DNA of 64,000 nt, taken from contig JACATO010002207.1 of NCBI GenBank assembly GCA_018389105.1, forward strand, positions 490,501 to 554,500, written 5' to 3'. This document shows positions 48,145-61,850 of this stretch, in pieces (position 1 is the first letter of the stretch; each line of letters opens with the position of its first letter). A model generated the notes under the pieces. It did not search any database, was not told where the DNA came from, and saw only the letters and a list, made by a program, of their open reading frames with translations. The stretch is from Nautilus pompilius. Its lineage: Eukaryota > Mollusca > Cephalopoda > Nautilida > Nautilidae. The translations under genes were made by a program, and so were the position numbers.

Positions 48145-49321
48145 CGTTTCACTAGTGAGAATTACTGTATGACAAAAAGTCACTTTTTTTTTTTTTTGTA
48201 TAAGTTTGCTGGGACATGGGTTGAAACCTGCCATTTTGAAAACCACAAACTCAGACTCCTGGGGTGCTTAGAACTTGCTAGCTAAGCAACAAAGTTTATA
48301 AAATAAATAAATCAATCAGTAGATATTGAATGTACTCACTCAACTCTCTCACTACTTTAGTGTGAATAAGTAACCAGAAAGTGTTAATTTCAAACTTAAA
48401 ACTCTCTCTCCTTTCAATACTAGAACCAAATCTGCAAGGATGGTTCTGGGCAATAACTTCAATGGATGTTACAAAAGCATGCCTATTACCTGTTCGAAAA
48501 AGGAATGATCAAATTCATATCAATGGGAGGAAAAACAAATTGTAATAGTTTCTTCTAAATGTCAAACAATGCTGGGAATAAAGCTGGAACATTGGACAGG
48601 AATGACAAACCATCAGATAGGAAGGAAGATAACACAGGAGGTTTACAAATAACTGGTCTCTGAATCTCTTTAGTACATCTTGTACCAATTACAAGTGATC
48701 CAGACTTGCCAGCCAGCACAGTACTAATGGGCAACTGTCAATGGATATGTAGTTCAGATAATGGAGTGGTATTTTACTGAAATTTACTGACCTTAATCAA
48801 CTGTGTGATGGTCAAATTATAGGTCTAAAACTCGTTTCAAAGAGACTTTTGTATAATAGCAAGCCTTGGAAGGTCTGTGTACCTCAAATTACACCCTTTA
48901 TAAAACACATTCTAACATAGCCATTTTCAATGTAATAGAAACAGTACTTCCTTTACACTAGCAGTTATGCTTGGAACTTCAATCTCTTTAATTTAAAAGC
49001 AATTTCTATTTTAACAGATTTCCCATTCAAAGCCAAAGTCAGAAAACACACAGCATCTAGATAACAACTGCTGACTGTACAAAAATATATTCGTTGATGC
49101 ATTTAGTACCCCAGGGTGTTCAGTTATTTTATATAATAAATAAAATAGTCTAAAGATCAAACAAACTCACTCTTCTTTCATTTACTAAAGAAATATATTT
49201 TTTTTAAATTCTAGATCTTTATACTCCAATGAACTAAAGTGGAAGATTCAATGCTCACCACATCTATTATAATTAGTTTCCTTCTTCTCCCACCAGTAAC
49301 CAAAACTGAATTTTAACAAGG
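48145..49321. other. Non-coding stretch
   Basis: No gene or repeat family was recognised. Confidence 0.5.
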
Positions 49322-49349
49322 AAAATAAATAAATAAATAAATAAATAAG
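49322..49349. repeat. (AAAT)n microsatellite
   Basis: About seven AAAT units. Confidence 0.9.
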
Positions 49350-51494
49350 ATTCAGCAAAGTTATTTCTTAAAACTTTTATCATTGTATTTAGTGATACAT
49401 AATAAGAGAACCAATTCTGTTGAGGTCTTTTGAATGCATTGAATTAATTCTCTCCTTTAAATTTAACAAGATGGATTTGTTGACTGAGCAAGAGTGGTAT
49501 CCCTTGGTTAACCTATGACTGGTGTCTTGTAGTGAGACTCAGCAATGAGCCTGGCTGACTGACTGACTGACTGACACCAGATGGGAATTGGGCCTAGCAC
49601 AAATTTGCCTGATGTGTTCTTCTATGGATGACCTGGTGACCTAATAGAAGAATCTTCTGAAAACTCTCCCAGGAGTCAAGGTGGGAAGAAAAGGGACAGT
49701 GGACAAAAATTCATTCTTACCCTAAGCTTTAATGACAGCCATAAAAAACACCAGCTCTGTGTGGTTGTTGTGCATGGTATTAAATATTTAAAATATTAAA
49801 TATCCAGTAAATGCCGTGTAAAAGGCGGTGTTTCAGTTCTTTTTTTTGTTGGTTATCATTAAAAAGGAATTTTCAGCCTTTCTCCATAATAATCCAGTGT
49901 TAAAAGTGGCAAAGTAAAGTGCAGGCTATTCCCTAAACTCACACCTGATTGATTCGCTACCAGTGTTCTTAACCCAATGTCTTTCAACAAGTCTGGAGTC
50001 CCCACCTGGGGAGTGATTCAGCAGTATTCATCTGTAGTAAGACTACTTTAAATATACATAAAACTATTTAATAAGTATGCATAGTAACCAGAATACTTGT
50101 TTCTGTGTGTAAAAACACCTTTATCAAGTCATTTCTCATCTCTTTGAAGCAGCTGAATTTTGGAAGAATTTGTTCTCTTCACAGTTATTGAATATTTCAC
50201 AAATAGCTTTAGTCGCATGCATTTTCACGTTTGTCTTCTACAGGCTGCATTTTAAGAAAAACTACACTGCTCTTAACAAACAAGTTCATGTCTTTTGTTA
50301 TCAGTACTCAACACAGCTACTAAATCTAATCCATCACTCCTAAAACTGGCTGGCAAAGGTCTGTATCAGTTGTGGTTTTATGAAGATTGTGATATTCACC
50401 TGGTAGTCTTAACGAGAATCCCAAAGTATCCATGCATACAACAGTTAAAAACAAACTAACACCTGCTTGGTCGGTTCTGCATGAATGCAGACAACTACTA
50501 TTATCCCGGAGTTCTTATTACCTGACAGCACCTCTCTTGCCTGTCAGTTTGACAAGGCCAGAGGGGGGGGGGGATAGAAACCCCTGTTGACTTAGTATGT
50601 ACAATTTATCTTTTAAATTTCACTCTGTGAACTTGCATCTCCCCCTCACGCACACACACACACACACAACAAATGAATAATTATGTATAACCTCCTGGCA
50701 AGGGTCTGTTTCAGTGCACCTGTGTTTGAGTCGTTTAATTAGGCAAACGTAAGAAAATTTAAGAGCCCAGAATTCAGACTGAAATTGCTTTGCTTGATAA
50801 ACACCAGAAGCTATTGGTAGCACCATAATGGTATTGAAAGTCAAAGTCTAAGCACAGCCTTGGTGCATTATTAAGCAGAAGAATTATCCTCACTCATTAC
50901 TTGTGTGCAGTCACCCGCAACTGGTGTAATCCTTGCCAAACAATCTTACAGTCTGGTTTTATCTCTTGATTCTTGATCTGTAGAACCAAAAGGTTAAGCG
51001 AGTTGTAAAAGTCACTAGTGCACGAGTGGTTCACATTCTGACAAACAATATTCTCAAACCAGAAACTTTAAGCCCAGGAAATGTAAAAAAAAAAATAATA
51101 ATATACTGCATACAACAACAAAAAGGGGGCTTCTCATTGTTTGTATTCAAGGAAATAAAACCCAGCAAAAGAGCACCAGGAGGGGTTAGGGGTGGTAGAG
51201 AAGAATGGGAAAGAAAAACAAACCACAATGACCAGTAACTAACCATGTCCTCTGACCCAGCCTCCGACCTTCTTGTGTTGACACCAGTAAATAAACCTAG
51301 TTTTAATAATCTTGGAAATGTAAATTTTTTTTTTAAGACGATGTCCACAAGCAAGCAAGCACTCAGGTGGAATGAAATTACCCCTTACGTCGTTGAGAAA
51401 TTTGTAGCAACGCCACAAACATTTGCTTCTCTGCTCTGCTATCTTAATACGGAGAAGTCGGGATAATGGACTTAAATCTGAATGAGCCACTCAG
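49350..51494. other. Mostly non-coding stretch
   Basis: It has a CTGA/GACT run near 49553-49574, a G run near 50562-50571 and (CA)n at about 50649-50668. A plus-strand frame at 51245-51466 (73 codons) retains some CpGs and lies just upstream of the candidate exon at 51495, but has no recognisable family. Confidence 0.4.
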
Positions 51495-51576
51495 TGCCAA
51501 AATCTGAGAAGATCCAAATCCAGCGGAGAACAAAGTGACAACAATGTGGTTGTCAAGAAAAAGAAAAAGGTGCACA
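51495..51576 (+). CDS. Candidate coding exon, unrecognised
   Basis: After CACTCAG an 82-nt segment is open in one frame, NLRRSKSSGEQSDNNVVVKK followed by KKKVH, and ends at the strong donor ACA|GTAAGT (51577 on). The Arg/Ser- and Lys-rich reading resembles a nuclear-localisation or disordered linker. The acceptor lacks a good pyrimidine tract, which is the main weakness. No family was recognised. Confidence 0.27.
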
Positions 51577-52590
51577 GTAAGTAACAAGCATCTTTGAAGT
51601 TCTAATTGCTTAAGGAAAATTACAAAATAGTTCAGTTTAGTTTATACAACCAGACAGGCTTACACGTAACGTCAAGAGTTAAATATTTAATTTGTTGTAT
51701 ATAAAATTAAAATAAAAAATCAGTCTGTATATAACTTGTGTGTATAAAGTCAGTAAGATCTGTTATCAATGTTGATTTAAGGGCTTTTATGGAAGAACCT
51801 CTTTCAAATAAACCATGGGTTTATCCAAACATGTGTATGGACTCCTTACAATGACCATGTATTTTACTTTCAGCTGACAATTACACTGTGGAATGTAGCA
51901 CACACAATAGCCAGGCTAACTGTAAAGTCACTTGTATTTACCCCCTTGTTAAAAATTTCATTAGGGGATAAATAATCCATTGAATACAAGTAACAAAAAC
52001 TTCCTTTTGTAAACAAAAAGGAATGGTCTCTCTCATGATGTGGGGATCTAAGACTTCCATGATAACCAGCTCAACTGATAGATAATGCACCATTCCAAAC
52101 TGCTGCATGCTGTCAGTGGAAACCAAAAGGCAGGAAGTGATAAGATAAGAAGCAAGATTGCAAATGAGATCTTTTGTGCTGGGTTCTGAAAGATATCACT
52201 AACAGGGGAGATGCAGGTCAGTCAATGAGACTGACACTCGTGGGACTCTTCTAATAATTTTCAAATCTAACTGCACAGTGGTCCCAGAACTTCTTGAGGG
52301 ACAGCCTAACAAGAGGATCAGGATGATGAGGATGGAGACAACTCCAGATCCAGTAATAGTAGCAAACAAAGTTCTCAGGTATCCTGAAAAACCTCTGGAG
52401 ATTAGAGCATCAATCCCATATTAACCCAACATCTTTTGCAGATGAGGCTTATCTGTAAGTTTAATATTTTCATATTAAAAAACAAAAAAGGTGGCAGCCA
52501 CAAGAAATTTACGTTTCTCAAAAACAACAACAGACAAACAATAAACTTAATTAAACTAAATTTATTGTTGTGTCATATGTATTATATTAT

Positions 52591-52880
52591 GGTAGGTGGT
52601 ACAATGTCTCAGTGATCAGATTACTGGATTGCTATGATTGAAGGCTGCAAGTTCGAATCCAAGTCAGGACTAATTCAGTTGGTCTGCCTGGTATTGCTCT
52701 TCTTCACAACCAGCCACACAGGCTACCTCCCACATCTAAAGGTGAAGAGTTTTAGTAGGGATTTTTGGTAGTTAGTTCCTGTGTAGCATAGAACGCTTAT
52801 GGGAAACTACCGTGCAAGTACCATGTCTTCCTAGTTTATTTCAGATCATGGATGTGAGATCTTGGATTGTTAAACCTCCA
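52591..52880 (+). repeat. SINE family A
   Basis: A-box region GGTGGTACAATGTCTCAGTG, perfect B box GTTCGAATCC at 52651-52660, then TCTTCTTCACAACCAGCCAC, CTACCTCCCACATCTAAAGG, AGAGTTTTAGTAGGGATTTT and the tail to about 52880. This copy has the best B box of the family. Confidence 0.87.
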
Positions 52881-54658
52881 AACAGAGCTATAACTCACTG
52901 ATGATGGTTATACTCAATAGTAGAAATAAAAAATAATTTTTTTTTAAAAATCCAAAATTAGATCTTTGTTACTGATGGTCACTTAGCAAAGACTAGATGT
53001 ACAAAGTTGCTTCTGCAGAAACATCATGGCAAAATGATGGCCTCCACTTAACTTTCAAAGGAAGCCTGGCTGTATTTCAACAAGTTTTACTTATTTGTTT
53101 ATTAAAGACTATACACCATTAAATTCCCAATTTCAGTCTTCATTTGGAACTAACCCAAAATGCAGAGCCTCACCTATTAACAAAAGTAAATTCCTAAGAA
53201 AATATACAAATCTTACTGCAAAAATGGTTCTCTTTCAGACTGAACATTCTCCTTAATCAATGCTGCCCCCATTTAAAGTTGGAGTTAGGTAGGTAGATTT
53301 CTTTAATTTGTTATGCAAAATATGAAATTTAATTTTGCTTGTTTCATAATTTCTGTTTTGGTTTCAGTTTACTTCTTTAACTTAAAGGTTTTCTCCAACA
53401 GTATGAAAATTAAACACACACAACATTCTAGTTAATTAAACAAGATCATGAAATACATAACGATCAACCTTGTGGGTGTCACAGTTGCGCATAATGCAGT
53501 ATAGCAATTGGTTGTATAATGATCATATGGGTCTGACATTACTACTTTGTCATTTCAAAAGAACTCTGAAACTCAACTCGCAAATACTGGTGATATATGT
53601 CAAAGCAGTGTAGGCATTATGCTTTACAAATCAACCAGTTCAAGGGAAACAACTCTGTATTGCATTTAAAATTTATTATAACAATACAAGAGTTTCATTA
53701 AAGATATAAACTGATTATTTTATGGTAATGAAAAATTGGAAAAAATATAATTTGATTTTTTCTTTTAACCATATTTTGACTTTAAAAAAGTGGATAAACC
53801 TAAATGTTCTAGACGACAGAACCAATATTACCCACACACAATTACAAAACCTTCAACAAAAGAGATAACTCTGTTGTTTATTTGTGACTGCAACTAAATA
53901 GTATGTAAAGTAAATGAAATGCATGGCATTACCAAACTACAGGCATTCCATCTACTGCTGTATAAAATTTGTCTACTACAGTATCTTTATCATCTTTTCT
54001 TAAAAATCTTCAGAAAACACTTCAGCAAGGTAAAAAAAAAAATATTACACATAACTACAGAATGGAATTTGTAAAAATTCACAAATGGCCTTCTATTATT
54101 TCTAAATTTTTAGTAGGTGTGTAAAAAAGATCTATGATAATAATGTGGAACAGTTACACAATACAATTGTAGGTAAATGCATAGTTTTCTTCCCATCCAA
54201 ATAAACTGTCCAACATTTCCAGTGGACCTTTGTTATTCATTCTGAATTTTTCTTTCTCCTTAAAACCAAACTAGTTCACTGTGTTATAAGTAACTCTCTT
54301 TTGAAATTGTAATAGTCTTCTATGGCTTGATAAGATCCCTAATACAGAAGTTTTGTACAAATAGTCTATTTGTTCATTTTTTCAAGCATTTTTTAGTGTA
54401 TAAAACATCCTGTTATTAGTAAAATACATATAAAATACTTGAATGATTGTTGTGCCAAACATTTATAAAATGTTTTACATTTGTAAGCTTTATAAGTCTG
54501 GTGCAGAAGGTGAGCTATTTAAATACATTGTTCAACTTATATCAAACCAAGCAGGCTTAAGTTTAAAAAAATATTAAACCTCTTGTCAACCTTCCCAAAA
54601 AAATCTTGTCATAAAGTTCACAGAATCCTTTTTTGTATAGTTTTCTACAAATACTAAT
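52881..54658. other. AT-rich non-coding stretch
   Basis: No gene or repeat family was recognised. Confidence 0.5.
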
Positions 54659-54660
54659 TA

Positions 54661-55154
54661 CAGGTCAAGAATCCCTTATCCGAAATTCTGAAAACCAAAA
54701 AGCTCCAAATTTCGAAATATTTTTGAAGCGCCTTCAGTGGAAAATTCCAAAAGGTTCTTGGGTGGCTCACGAGTCCCGACCCACTTGATGTATGCACATT
54801 ACCCACCGTCATTTTTGTGCTTTGTTGTTGGTGTGAATATACGTTGAAAATGTCGAAAACACCTGCAAATACCTCTACGGTACAGGCAGGCCTACCATAG
54901 TGATAGCTTGCGTTTCTGATGGTTAAATGTACATCTTTTTCTAATGGGTTCATGCACAAAATGATTAAAACATATTGCATAAAACTACCCTGTAGGCTAC
55001 ATGTATCCATATGCAGTTATAATGTTGTAAATGAACTTGTGCCCAGTCCCCACTCCCCAGTTGGTTAGCTACCAAATTATGCCTGTATATCTATATTCCA
55101 AAATCTGAAACACATTCAGGCTCAGAGGATTTCGGATAAGGGATTCTCAACCTG
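54661..55154 (-). mobile_element. pogo/Tigger-like non-autonomous DNA transposon, copy 2 (inverted)
   Basis: TA flanks at 54659-54660 and 55155-55156. The left end CAGGTCAAGAATCCCTTATC and the right end (GATAAGGGATTCTCAACCTG) are inverted repeats. The 494-bp interior is the reverse complement of the 3813-4297 copy throughout, including TTCATGCACAAAATGATTAA and GTGCCCAGTCCCCACTCCCC. The 118-codon frame on the minus strand lies inside the element and is not matched to any transposase; I treat it as non-coding. Confidence 0.92.
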
Positions 55155-55156
55155 TA

Positions 55157-58100
55157 TAAAGGATATCATCTCCATCATCATCATGTGCCATCTCCGATTT
55201 ACAGTTGATAGCCATGGATCACCAACCATGATCCAAGATAGATAAGGGCAAAAGAATTCTTGTGTGGCAAGCACCTGTAATCCTCCCATGCTGGGTGTTA
55301 TGAACCAGCCAATAACCCAGAATAAAAGATATACCCCCTCCAAAAAAAGAACTTTTAAAATCTCTATAAAAACAACAGTAGATAGCAAATTATCTTCTAT
55401 AGTACTGAATAAGATTGAATCAGTGGATATAACTTCACAAATAAAATGTTCTTTGTTTGTGTGTTCAAAACATGGTCTATTAGTAATGTCTCTTAAGAAA
55501 AATGTCACCATATTTCTTCATAATAAGCCCACAATTTAAATCAAGTTGTGATAAAACAGAGCTGGGCTTATTTGTGAATCACCCATCTAGTGGTGCTTGG
55601 GTAGCATCAGTAATTGTGGAACCACTTAGGTACAATGTAGATTCTGATTTTTTAAAACAATTCTTTATATATATATATATAATATATATTTTAAAAAGTG
55701 GATCTTGTTGGCCAAAAAAGAAATATAGCATATGAAGTTTTTTAAAAAAAAACATAATATATAAATAATTTTAAGATATATTAAAATTACAAAATTAAGC
55801 AAAAAAGATGCATCTTGTTTTGTCTTATTCTCTTTCTCACACATGCACATCTTTTTTTAATGGTTAAGGGTAATATATGTATACATACATGAAAAAAAAA
55901 AAACCTAAACGTTAACAAAAAACAACAGATAAGATGGCAGATATCTAAAACATAAACAAACAGATATACTGGAAATAATGGTTCAGCATAGTTAAACATG
56001 GAAGTTTTTGGAGTAAACTATCATTCTAAAGTTACACGATATTTTCCATGTGTGGATATGTGCAGATGTGCTCATTCACATAGCCCCTGTATTAGTCAAA
56101 CTAAAATATTTTTAAAATATCAGTTACTGAAAGAAATATTTTTGTAACAATATAATATGCTAGGATTTTAGAGCAGATATATTGTTTTATTTTTGAAAAA
56201 AGAAAAGTTACAAGCATTCAGAATCCATTAAACACAGCTCCTTATTCTGGTTGGACTAAGAACCTGTTGATAGACTGAGTCAATAAATTCAAACAGGTCT
56301 AATGTAAACTGAAGCTCAGCTACATGTGTGGGTGGCTGCTGTCCTGGTGTGTTAAACTCTAGAGATAAGGTGATAGCCTACAGTCTCTAGTCATTAGGCA
56401 AGCTGTGCCAAAAGATTTACAGAAAATATCCATCCAGAACCCTAGGGGTCACAATTGAGGATTAGTATTCAAAATCATAAAGGCATCTATCACTTTAAAA
56501 TACAAAAGGCAGATAGATGTACTAGCATGTATATGGAAAAATACAGATTTGTCTGCACTTCGGTTACATAGATGTCCAGAAACATGGAAGAAATCCAAAA
56601 GAATGCTGGCATATCTGAGAGCTCAGGGATCACCAACAGCAAAGATGATCTCATTACAGAGAACATAGGAAGTTCCAAAAAGGAATGCTTCTAGAATAGT
56701 GCTTAGTCACCTGTTAAAATGAGATAAAAATGCTAAATGTACAAATCAGATAACTAACATAATGAAGGAGAAAGCGCACCATTCCTACTATTCCACACCA
56801 AATTAATTTTAAAATGAGATACTTTGAATCTGAATAATTTGGTAGAAAACTTCAGAAGTTATCTTATACCATAAAATAGTGCACAACCTCACAACCTGTC
56901 TGCTGCCCAGTACTGGCTACCCAACTGTTTAGTCTTCGCCAGTCTAGGTATGCAGTCCACAAGTAATTGGTTACCACTAATGTCTGACTATCACCTAGTG
57001 TTTTGTTTAGTTTTCCATTTACAGACTTTGAGATTTAATGTATTAACCAGTTTTAAAAAAAACCTTATAAACTATACCAGTGAGAATAATATACACCAAA
57101 AAATAAACAGTATGAAAATCATTAAAATATATAGACTCCAGGGGGGGGGGGTAAATATAATAAGCACAAGTTCCTCTCTATTTGTCTCTGTCACTCACTC
57201 ATTCTAAGTTATTTTAAAAAATTGATAAAGTTTATGAGTTACCTCCATTTTAATACTGGTGATATAATAAATAGCCCTTTATGTCTAAGGGAGATAATAC
57301 AAACAAGAGGCAGTCTCCAAAAAGTCAAACGTATAATAAATTGTTAATTTAGAAGCAATTAAAAAGCACATATTTAGCATTTAAAATGCAAAAACAATTT
57401 GCGATGTAAGACAAATTTATGACACACATTTATTTTTGTTTCAAGTTGTTGGTTAGATAAACTGAAATGCATATTTGAGTAATAAAGTTACTACATAATT
57501 TTGAAGAGATACAGACAACATGGAGACAAACAGAAATGATATTGAACTGATGCTGAAAAGAAAATTATATCAATCATGCATACAAGTTTTCTAGTTAAGA
57601 AAGAAAAAGATGTTTTAAGTGTATCAAATCAGCTAGTAGATACCTCAAAAATATTTGAAAATACTAGAAGATATGTTTTTTTTATTTTCAGATATTGTAT
57701 TATTTAAACATTATCATCTATCTATAAAAATACAGGTTGCATCAAAGAACTTAAATTTATATATATGAAACAATGCAAAATTTTTAATATTGTACAATGC
57801 ACCAGTTCCCAATTCATTTTCGAGTGTCCCTATTAACACTGAAAAATTCTTGACCCCCCCCCACCAACTTCCAGCTCCATCAGTGTAAGCTGCAGGCAAA
57901 CATATGCTGAGGGAGTCTGAGAATGGAATATTAAAAAAAAAAAAGTGAAATAAATGTAATTCTCACATTCTAGGCCATGGAATAACTGCATCTGGAGATG
58001 TCAATATGAATTTAGTGGATCGTTGATGTATGGGCTATAGAAGGGTGTGGGCAATAAATGCAGTGGTGTGGATTACACCATGAATAAGAGGGCATATATA

Positions 58101-59039
58101 CGTCAACCATAGTCAAAAGATTACATCTTGTGTGAAAATAACCATGGTAATGGTTGGCTTTGCAACCCCATCCCTTCTTGTTGCAATTGATAGCATGGGT
58201 ACTGCTGATATAATGCTTCTATAAAAATAAAATATAATATTTTGGATGTAAACTGAAAAACAAATATTTTCAATTTTTAAATTAAAAAGGGGGATAACTT
58301 TCAGCTTCTAAAATTATCTCCCTTCAAACAAAAAAACCATAAGTAATATTCAAAGAAAATAAATTTAAAATTAAAAAAATCCACCCCTGAATATTTATTT
58401 TTAAAAACATGGCATTCAAAAAAATGCCTTTGAGAAAATGAGGATTCATATTTTAAGTAAGAATATTAAATGTTTTTTAAACTTAACATTACTCTGAATG
58501 ACAAAAAAATTTTAATGATAATAAAAACAAATATGCGATTAAAATGACAATTTTTCTATTCATTATGCTAAAACTTAAAAAATAAAGAATCAACACAAAA
58601 AGATTTGAATATATTCTATGAAACAAATGTAAAGCACTTCTTTTCCTTTGTAAGTCATCCAAAATAAGATAAACTTATATATATATATATATATATATAA
58701 AAGCTTTAAATTTTTCACATCTTTATTTGATGTTTTCATAATCCAGTACAGAGATGCAATCAAATTATTTTTAAGTCATTAAACTTTATTTCAAATCAGC
58801 ACAAATGTTTTGCTGTGTATTTTTTTGATCTTTGTGAATAAATTAAGTTTTTAATACTACACATTTTCAAGTAAATATTGCATGCATATGTAAACTAATT
58901 CAAGTATTAAAAAAATGTCTTTAAAAAATAACTTTAAGCAAAAAAAAACACAAATTTCGTATTAGTATCTACACCTTCAAATAAATTCATCACTAATTTT
59001 TGTTTCTTAACATGGCTTATACAGCATCCCCCAATAATA
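55157..59039. other. AT-rich non-coding stretch
   Basis: No gene was recognised in about 3.9 kb. (AT)n runs lie at about 55667-55688 and 58677-58700, and homopolymers include a G run near 57140-57149 and a C run near 57855-57862. This is the most AT-rich and CpG-poor part of the window. Confidence 0.5.
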
Positions 59040-60050
59040 ATAGGATACAGATCATGACTGCAAGAGTGACTCCTGCTAGTACTTGATTGAACCGCCTTTT
59101 GCAGTTTTAAGACCCTCTACCTCCAGGGTTGCTAAATATTCATTAGAAAGAGCTTTTTAAAATTCCAATATACTGATACTGCCAATTGATGATCCAGAAG
59201 CTCTCACAGCTCAATTAGATTCATGTCACAGCTTTTGGGTATCCAAGAGAGGTGTGACATGTAGCACCATTGTCATAAAAAATATAGGCTTCAAATTGTT
59301 GGTGAAATGGTAAAAAGTGTCTCTTTAAAATAGCAATGCATCCAACAAAATTTAAATATCCTTTGACAAATTCAACTTTCTTCTATGTCAGATTGTAGTC
59401 TGCACCATGACAATCCCACCTCCAAAGTTGATCATGTGCTGACAACACTTGAAAATCTTTGTTATGTCTTCTCTGAATTCAGGTAAGAGACATGAACTTA
59501 TAAAACCTGGACTCAATGGAGAATCATATATGCTGCCCAAAAACTCCAGGGTCTTGCCAGACATCTGATCAGAAATATCAGCATTTTATTCCTAATGGAT
59601 GGAAGAGTTTTTTTTTTTATGTTTGACACCCTCTGTAGCCAAGTTGGTGAAAGTGATGTTGAGTCATTCTACAACTCATTTCTGTTGCATAGTATTTGTC
59701 AGCAAGAAAATCTTGATTGTGAGTCTAGATGCAGTGAAAAATGGCTTGTTCTTGTCATGGTGTCACAACCGTTCCAGGTCACTTTGTTATGGCAAGGGAA
59801 TTCACAGTTCACTTCCTTAAACTTTGTGAAAATGCTGACAACAGATGCACAAGAAATCTCAAGATTTTTGGCATTCACACTGGCCCACATTCTGAACAGC
59901 TCATAACATAAGTGAGAGCTCAGGTAGATAAAGAAATATTGTAGAATCCTCTCGTTTTCAGTATAGTGATAGTCCACACTGGTTACCTGTCTGCCTAGAT
60001 GTCCAATATAAATGTAATCACAACTGAACCATTCAGTAAGATACATTCAT
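59040..60050 (-). pseudogene. Decayed Tc1/mariner-type transposase
   Basis: Read on the minus strand in shifting frames, the region gives the DDE-family landmarks in order. These are INFGGGIVMVQ (59402-59434, equivalent to the FGGGxxMVWG motif), IFYDNGATCHTS (59255-59285, equivalent to QDNAPCHT), and DMNLIELWELLDHQL (about 59190-59227, equivalent to SPDLNPIExLWDxL). The N-terminal part corresponds to the 115-codon frame 59699-60046. Frameshifts and stops between the blocks show that it is inactive. Clear terminal inverted repeats were not found. Confidence 0.8.
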
Positions 60051-60524
60051 TTGTTGGAGAGGCCAAATATGGTAGGAAGCAACCAGTGAAAAGAAATAAT
60101 CAGTTTGATTCTTTTTAATGTGGTTTACTCCTTCATTTTTAACAAATATTATTAATAATTTGTTGAATTCATTTGCATTTATAATTTGAAATATTATTTC
60201 TATGATTCCATTGTGATAATTTAAGTTATAACTGCGGACAATCCAAATAATTTGTCACTAAAAATATTAAATGCTTAAATTCTTGAAAAATGCTGAAGAA
60301 TTTATGTTGAATTCTTTCCAATAATTAACTGACTTCTTTTAAACACAGCTCCACACCTACACAGCATATAATAGGTGGATCAACTAGGAATGAACACTAG
60401 AAAACCACAATTTCTTAAGTTTCATTTTCAGGTTAATTATTCCAGATATTTTTTATTTATGCTTGAAGCTCGACATTCATTTGTTCTTTATATTTAAAGT
60501 TTTTAATTAATAAAAACCTCATGC

Positions 60525-60665
60525 TCTAATGTCCCATCTAAAAAAGGAAGATTTCTAGTAGAGACTTTTGCTAGAGTCATTTGGTACACTGTCCAATTCA
60601 CTGTCTTCAAAGAGCCCGGCCACCCACCAAGAACCTACTATTCTCAGCCCAAGATCCAATGTTGA
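60525..60665 (+). repeat. SINE family A, 3' part only
   Basis: AATGTCCCATCTAAAAAAGG, AGATTTCTAGTAGAGACTTT and a tail with AAAGAGCCCGGCC match the body of the family, but the tRNA-like head is missing. It is a 5'-truncated copy. Confidence 0.6.
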
Positions 60666-60669
60666 AATG

Positions 60670-61768
60670 ATTTGTCTCTCTTGGCTGACCATGTGGCTCA
60701 TAGCAAGCTATGTGACTTAGACAATGTCAATATCAATATTGTAAAACAATACCCAGTAATCTCTAAATGAAACCATGTGGATGACACACAAGAAACTTGA
60801 TGATATAAAGTCAGTTCACAATTTAAAACTAACTGAAAAGGTGTCAGAACAAATTTTAAACTTAACTGCCCCACCTTATTTTTTCTTCTTAAAACCACAT
60901 AATATTCTACATTTTCTAAAGAATTCAATCAAACACGGCAGTTAACTTTTAGAAGATTAGTTCTTTATATACAACTCTATCAAAAATCTTACTAAAGTCT
61001 AAGCAAGCAACACACACACACAACAGTTATAGCACCAAAAAATCCGAGATGATTAAAAATGTTAGACATTTTTATCCTGAAACCCATGTCAAGAACCTGC
61101 TAGAATAGCAAACTGCCTTTAATGAAGAAGTAGAATTGCGAATACTACCAAGGTTGAAGTAACCACTAATCATCCTTTCTTTTAAAACTGGCCGACAGTG
61201 CACAAGCGCAGCATGGCGCCGTTTATCTACTCAGGGTATGAAGTCAAAAAAGAAAAAAACAGCTTGATAATTATTTACTTGCCATAGAATTTTCCGTCTA
61301 TGAAAACGAGCAAGCAACTCTTGCCATCTTGTTGTAGCTCCAGCCAAATCTTTCAAAATGTTGTATCTTCTTCACCGGTTTGGATATTTAACCATCATTC
61401 AATTTAAAACCTAAGCAAAAAAAAATAGAAAAACTTCATTATATATGAATAAATTATATACTGTCCCAGGGCCTCCACAAGCCAAGGGATATACCTGTAT
61501 TTTATTAAGGTACAATGATGTACAGCGAAGGTAGTGAGTGGACAGGTGTCCTCAGGATTATGTCCTGTTTTTATTGTTTACTCTAAAAATCAAAAGCATT
61601 TGTCTACACATTTTTCTAAAGCAAAATTTTTTTATGTGAGAGTTAGAAATTTCTTAAGTATGCACATGCAAATTATAGTCTACTCTTAGTCTAAATGCTG
61701 ATATCTTGAAACTAAACATGGGGCCTGCGGCGGAATCACTGCATCACAAAATATGAACCCTGTATCGT
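60670..61768. other. Non-coding stretch with a small CpG patch
   Basis: At 61.18-61.23 kb a short CpG-containing patch (GTGCACAAGCGCAGCATGGCGCC) includes an ATGGCG. A donor-like GTAAAT and an acceptor-like GCTTAG on the minus strand bound 61279-61410, but every frame between them is closed. No gene is called. Confidence 0.4.
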
Positions 61769-61850
61769 ACTGGACATGTTCAATTACAACCTCAGCTAAA
61801 TAGCATCGTTTAAATGGCATCTGGCTGGGTTTCATTTGAACGTTCCTAGT
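61769..61850. mobile_element. Palindromic MITE family M, copy 7
   Basis: Left end CTGGACATGTTCAATTACAA is degraded; right end GGGTTTCATTTGAACGTTCC then TAGT is intact. The middle TTAAATGGCATCTGGCT fits the family. Confidence 0.8.

Noticed and set aside
48037-48246. Ser/Leu/Ile repeat frame
   Set aside because: It is the (GA)n microsatellite read in translation.
54654-55511. Two 118-129 codon minus-strand frames as a transposase
   Set aside because: The first lies within the non-autonomous pogo-like element, the second spans its edge and unrelated flank. Neither shows CENP-B, HTH or DDE motifs.
61279-61410. Minus-strand exon between a TTGCTTAG acceptor and CAA|GTAAAT donor
   Set aside because: All three frames contain stops. 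A partial protein-like stretch (LKDLAGATTRWQELLARFH) remains unexplained but cannot be supported as an exon.
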